7,992 nt of DNA from an uncultured Alphaproteobacteria bacterium (GTDB taxonomy: Bacteria; Pseudomonadota; Alphaproteobacteria; Thalassobaculales; Thalassobaculaceae), in contig CALIMD010000095.1 in assembly GCA_938028645.1 (NCBI GenBank), forward strand, positions 1-7,992, in the 5' to 3' direction. The notes below the pieces were generated by a model. That model was given only the letters and a program-made list of their open reading frames with translations. It did no database searches and was not told where the DNA came from. This document shows positions 6,947 through 7,992 of the stretch, one piece after another. Within the stretch, counting starts at the first letter, position 1. Each line of letters opens with the position of its first letter. The position numbers and the translations under genes were made by a program.

Positions 6947-6964
6947 ATTAAGCTAGTCGGTTAG
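6923..6964. repeat. imperfect direct repeat in the divergent control region
   Basis: Two 14-base copies, AACTAGTGCCTAAG (6923-6936) and AGCTAGTCGGTTAG (6951-6964), sit 28 bases apart and agree at nine positions with an identical CTAGT core. They flank the putative -10 element between the two divergent genes, a suitable place for an operator. No regulator gene is in view to pair with it, so this is a suggestion only. Confidence 0.25.
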
Positions 6965-6974
6965 GATTTGTTTG

Positions 6975-6981
6975 AAAAGGA
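6975..6981 (+). promoter_or_regulatory. ribosome binding site that decides the lactonase-family start
   Basis: AAAAGGA lies seven bases before ATG 6989. The alternative in-frame TTG at 6968 lies upstream of it and so would not use it; this supports the shorter 271-residue protein. Confidence 0.65.
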
Positions 6982-6988
6982 CGATCAG

Positions 6989-7804
6989 ATGAGCAAATTA
7001 GAGGATAGAGAAGTTTTCGAAATTTATGCGGTGAAATATGCCCATAACGCCAATAGAACCCGCAATGGAAATATGTTGTATATGGATGAGCATGACGTTC
7101 CTATGCCTCTTGATTATTTTGTTTGGGTCATAAAGAACGATATGAGGACCTATGTGGTAGACACTGGCTTTGGTGCCGTAGCTTCAAAGAAAAGGGCAAC
7201 CCCTCTGCTTCGTACGCCTGCGGAGGGACTTGCTTTAATGGATGTAGATGCGGCTAAAGTCGATAATGTCATAATTAGTCATATGCACTATGACCATGCG
7301 GGTGGAATATCTGATTTTCCAAATGCCAAATTTATTCTTCAAGACACAGAAATGTCATATGCGACAGGAAGATGTATGTGTTTCCCAGCGGTTCAGAGAC
7401 CTTTTGAGGTTGATGATGTATGCGAGATGGTTAGAAAAATATATGGAAACCAGGTTCATTTTGTGGATGGTGATGAGGAGTTAGTCCCGGGGTTATCAGT
7501 CCATAAAATTGGAGGTCATTCTGCAGGCTTGATGTGTGTTCGGGTTTGGACACAACGAGGATGGGTCGTGGTAGCTTCAGATTGTGCTCACTTCTATGAA
7601 AATATAAGAGATAGAAATCCTTTCGTTATTGTTTATAATCTTGGCGACATGATGAATGGTTACACTACCATGGAAATGCTTGCTGATTCCCCTGATCATA
7701 TTATTCCAGGACACGATCCTCTGGTAATGGAATATTATCCTGCTGCGTCAAAGGAACTGGAGGGGATAGTTGCGCGTTTGGACCTTGCTCCAAAGGAAAT
7801 TTAA
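6989..7804 (+). CDS. Metallo-beta-lactamase-fold hydrolase, N-acyl homoserine lactonase family
   Basis: A 271-residue cytoplasmic hydrolase (no signal peptide). The dinuclear zinc site is complete: H98-M-H100-Y-D102-H103, His177 in G-G-H-S-A-G, Asp198 in A-S-D-C-A-H-F-Y, and His242 in I-P-G-H-D-P. A Tyr follows Asp198 five residues later, near where AiiA-type lactonases carry their catalytic Tyr. The H-F-Y-E-N block and the D-H-I-I-P-G-H-D-P-L end match proteins commonly named N-acyl homoserine lactonase family; many of these are likely general lactonases, so quorum quenching is not established. Start chosen at ATG 6989 because AAAAGGA ends 7 bases before it; an in-frame TTG at 6968 has no ribosome site. 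It diverges from a hydroxyacid dehydrogenase, which suggests a joint catabolic role, for example lactone opening plus aldehyde/alcohol interconversion, but this is inference. No luxI or luxR homologue is in view. Confidence 0.9.
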   Translation: MSKLEDREVFEIYAVKYAHNANRTRNGNMLYMDEHDVPMPLDYFVWVIKNDMRTYVVDTGFGAVASKKRATPLLRTPAEGLALMDVDAAKVDNVIISHMHYDHAGGISDFPNAKFILQDTEMSYATGRCMCFPAVQRPFEVDDVCEMVRKIYGNQVHFVDGDEELVPGLSVHKIGGHSAGLMCVRVWTQRGWVVVASDCAHFYENIRDRNPFVIVYNLGDMMNGYTTMEMLADSPDHIIPGHDPLVMEYYPAASKELEGIVARLDLAPKEI

Positions 7805-7805
7805 G

Positions 7806-7825
7806 TTAAGGGGTTTAATCCTTAA
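7806..7825. terminator. weak hairpin after the lactonase-family gene
   Basis: TTAAGG (7806-7811) and CCTTAA (7820-7825) form a 6-bp stem with an 8-base loop, starting two bases after the stop codon. An alternative pairing GGGGT (7810-7814) with ACCCC (7829-7833) overlaps it. Neither is followed by a convincing U-run, though TTTAGTTTT appears at 7835-7843. It may act as a weak or bidirectional terminator. Confidence 0.3.
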
Positions 7826-7882
7826 TTCACCCCATTTAGTTTTGGCATTGTACTAAAGAAAGCAGTTGCAGACTTGATTATC

Positions 7883-7990
7883 TCAAAAGATGTCGTTATA
7901 ACACCGCAATAACTCTCGTGTTAGAGAGATCGCCACGCTAAGGCGTAAGGGCATGCCTAGCTGGTCTTTGATAACCAATCGAATAGTCGT
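7883..7990 (-). CDS. possible C-terminal end of a leftward gene entering from the right edge
   Basis: On the minus strand one frame is open from the right edge for 35 codons to a TGA at 7883-7885. The peptide has a hydrophobic and charged pattern (for example R-L-V-I-K-D-Q-L-G-M-P-L-R and T-R-E-L-L-R) that could be a protein C-terminus, and the other two minus frames stop early. The length is too short to exclude chance and I do not recognise a family. If real, the gene converges on the lactonase-family gene with the hairpin between them, and could encode a regulator of the divergent pair; that is speculation. The remainder of 7805-7992 shows only a 5-bp CTCTC/GAGAG hairpin at 7913-7928. Confidence 0.28.
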   Translation of the reverse strand, partial: TTIRLVIKDQLGMPLRLSVAISLTRELLRCYNDIF

Positions 7991-7992
7991 AA

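Noticed and set aside
6968..6988. TTG at 6968 as the start of the lactonase-family gene
   Set aside because: The ribosome site AAAAGGA lies downstream of this TTG and is well spaced to ATG 6989; the seven extra residues add no family motif.
7930..7992. A tRNA-like look to the last 60 bases
   Set aside because: No cloverleaf could be drawn and there is no GGTTCGAATCC-like T-arm.

Overview
The window has the look of a chromosomal stretch from a moderately AT-rich proteobacterium. The gene families (short-chain-like NAD(P) reductase facing a lactonase-type hydrolase, an ArnT/Rgt-type glycosyltransferase, a GmhA-like SIS protein) fit an alphaproteobacterium best, but this is an inference from family resemblance and the taxon is not proven. 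No rRNA, tRNA, CRISPR array, insertion sequence or phage gene is visible, and there is no gene-free stretch longer than 300 bases.

Layout. Bases 2-1468 carry a rightward pair: the 3' part of a SIS-domain sugar-phosphate isomerase (GmhA-like) and a membrane protein of the LPG_synthase_TM / UPF0104 flippase-like family. These meet, tail to tail with a 10-base overlap, a leftward four-gene operon (5907 down to 1459): an ArnT/PMT-type lipid-linked sugar transferase, a PAP2 phosphatase with an altered second motif, and two tandem, divergent paralogues of DegT/DnrJ/EryC1/StrS sugar aminotransferase. The genes of this operon are separated by 7 and 13 bases and the last two overlap by 8 bases, so they are very probably co-transcribed and partly translationally coupled. 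Further right, a leftward 3-hydroxyisobutyrate-dehydrogenase-family reductase (6880-5999) and a rightward metallo-beta-lactamase-fold hydrolase of the N-acyl homoserine lactonase family (6989-7804) diverge from a 108-base shared control region. The last 188 bases hold a weak hairpin and perhaps the C-terminus of a leftward gene running in from the right edge.

How the genes may work together. The left two-thirds reads as a cell-envelope glycan locus. The DegT pair would make one or two amino sugars at the nucleotide-sugar level; an unseen transferase would load the sugar on undecaprenyl phosphate; the ArnT-like enzyme would move it at the periplasmic face onto an acceptor such as lipid A, core or another lipid; the PAP2 enzyme would remove a phosphate from the acceptor or from the polyprenyl carrier; the UPF0104 protein could move a lipid or lipid-linked sugar across the membrane. 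The right-hand reductase/hydrolase pair looks like a separate metabolic module. The most unusual points are the paired aminotransferases with the shared H-P-L-K active-site motif, and the PAP2 protein that has Ser-Gly-Asp where the catalytic Ser-Gly-His is expected.
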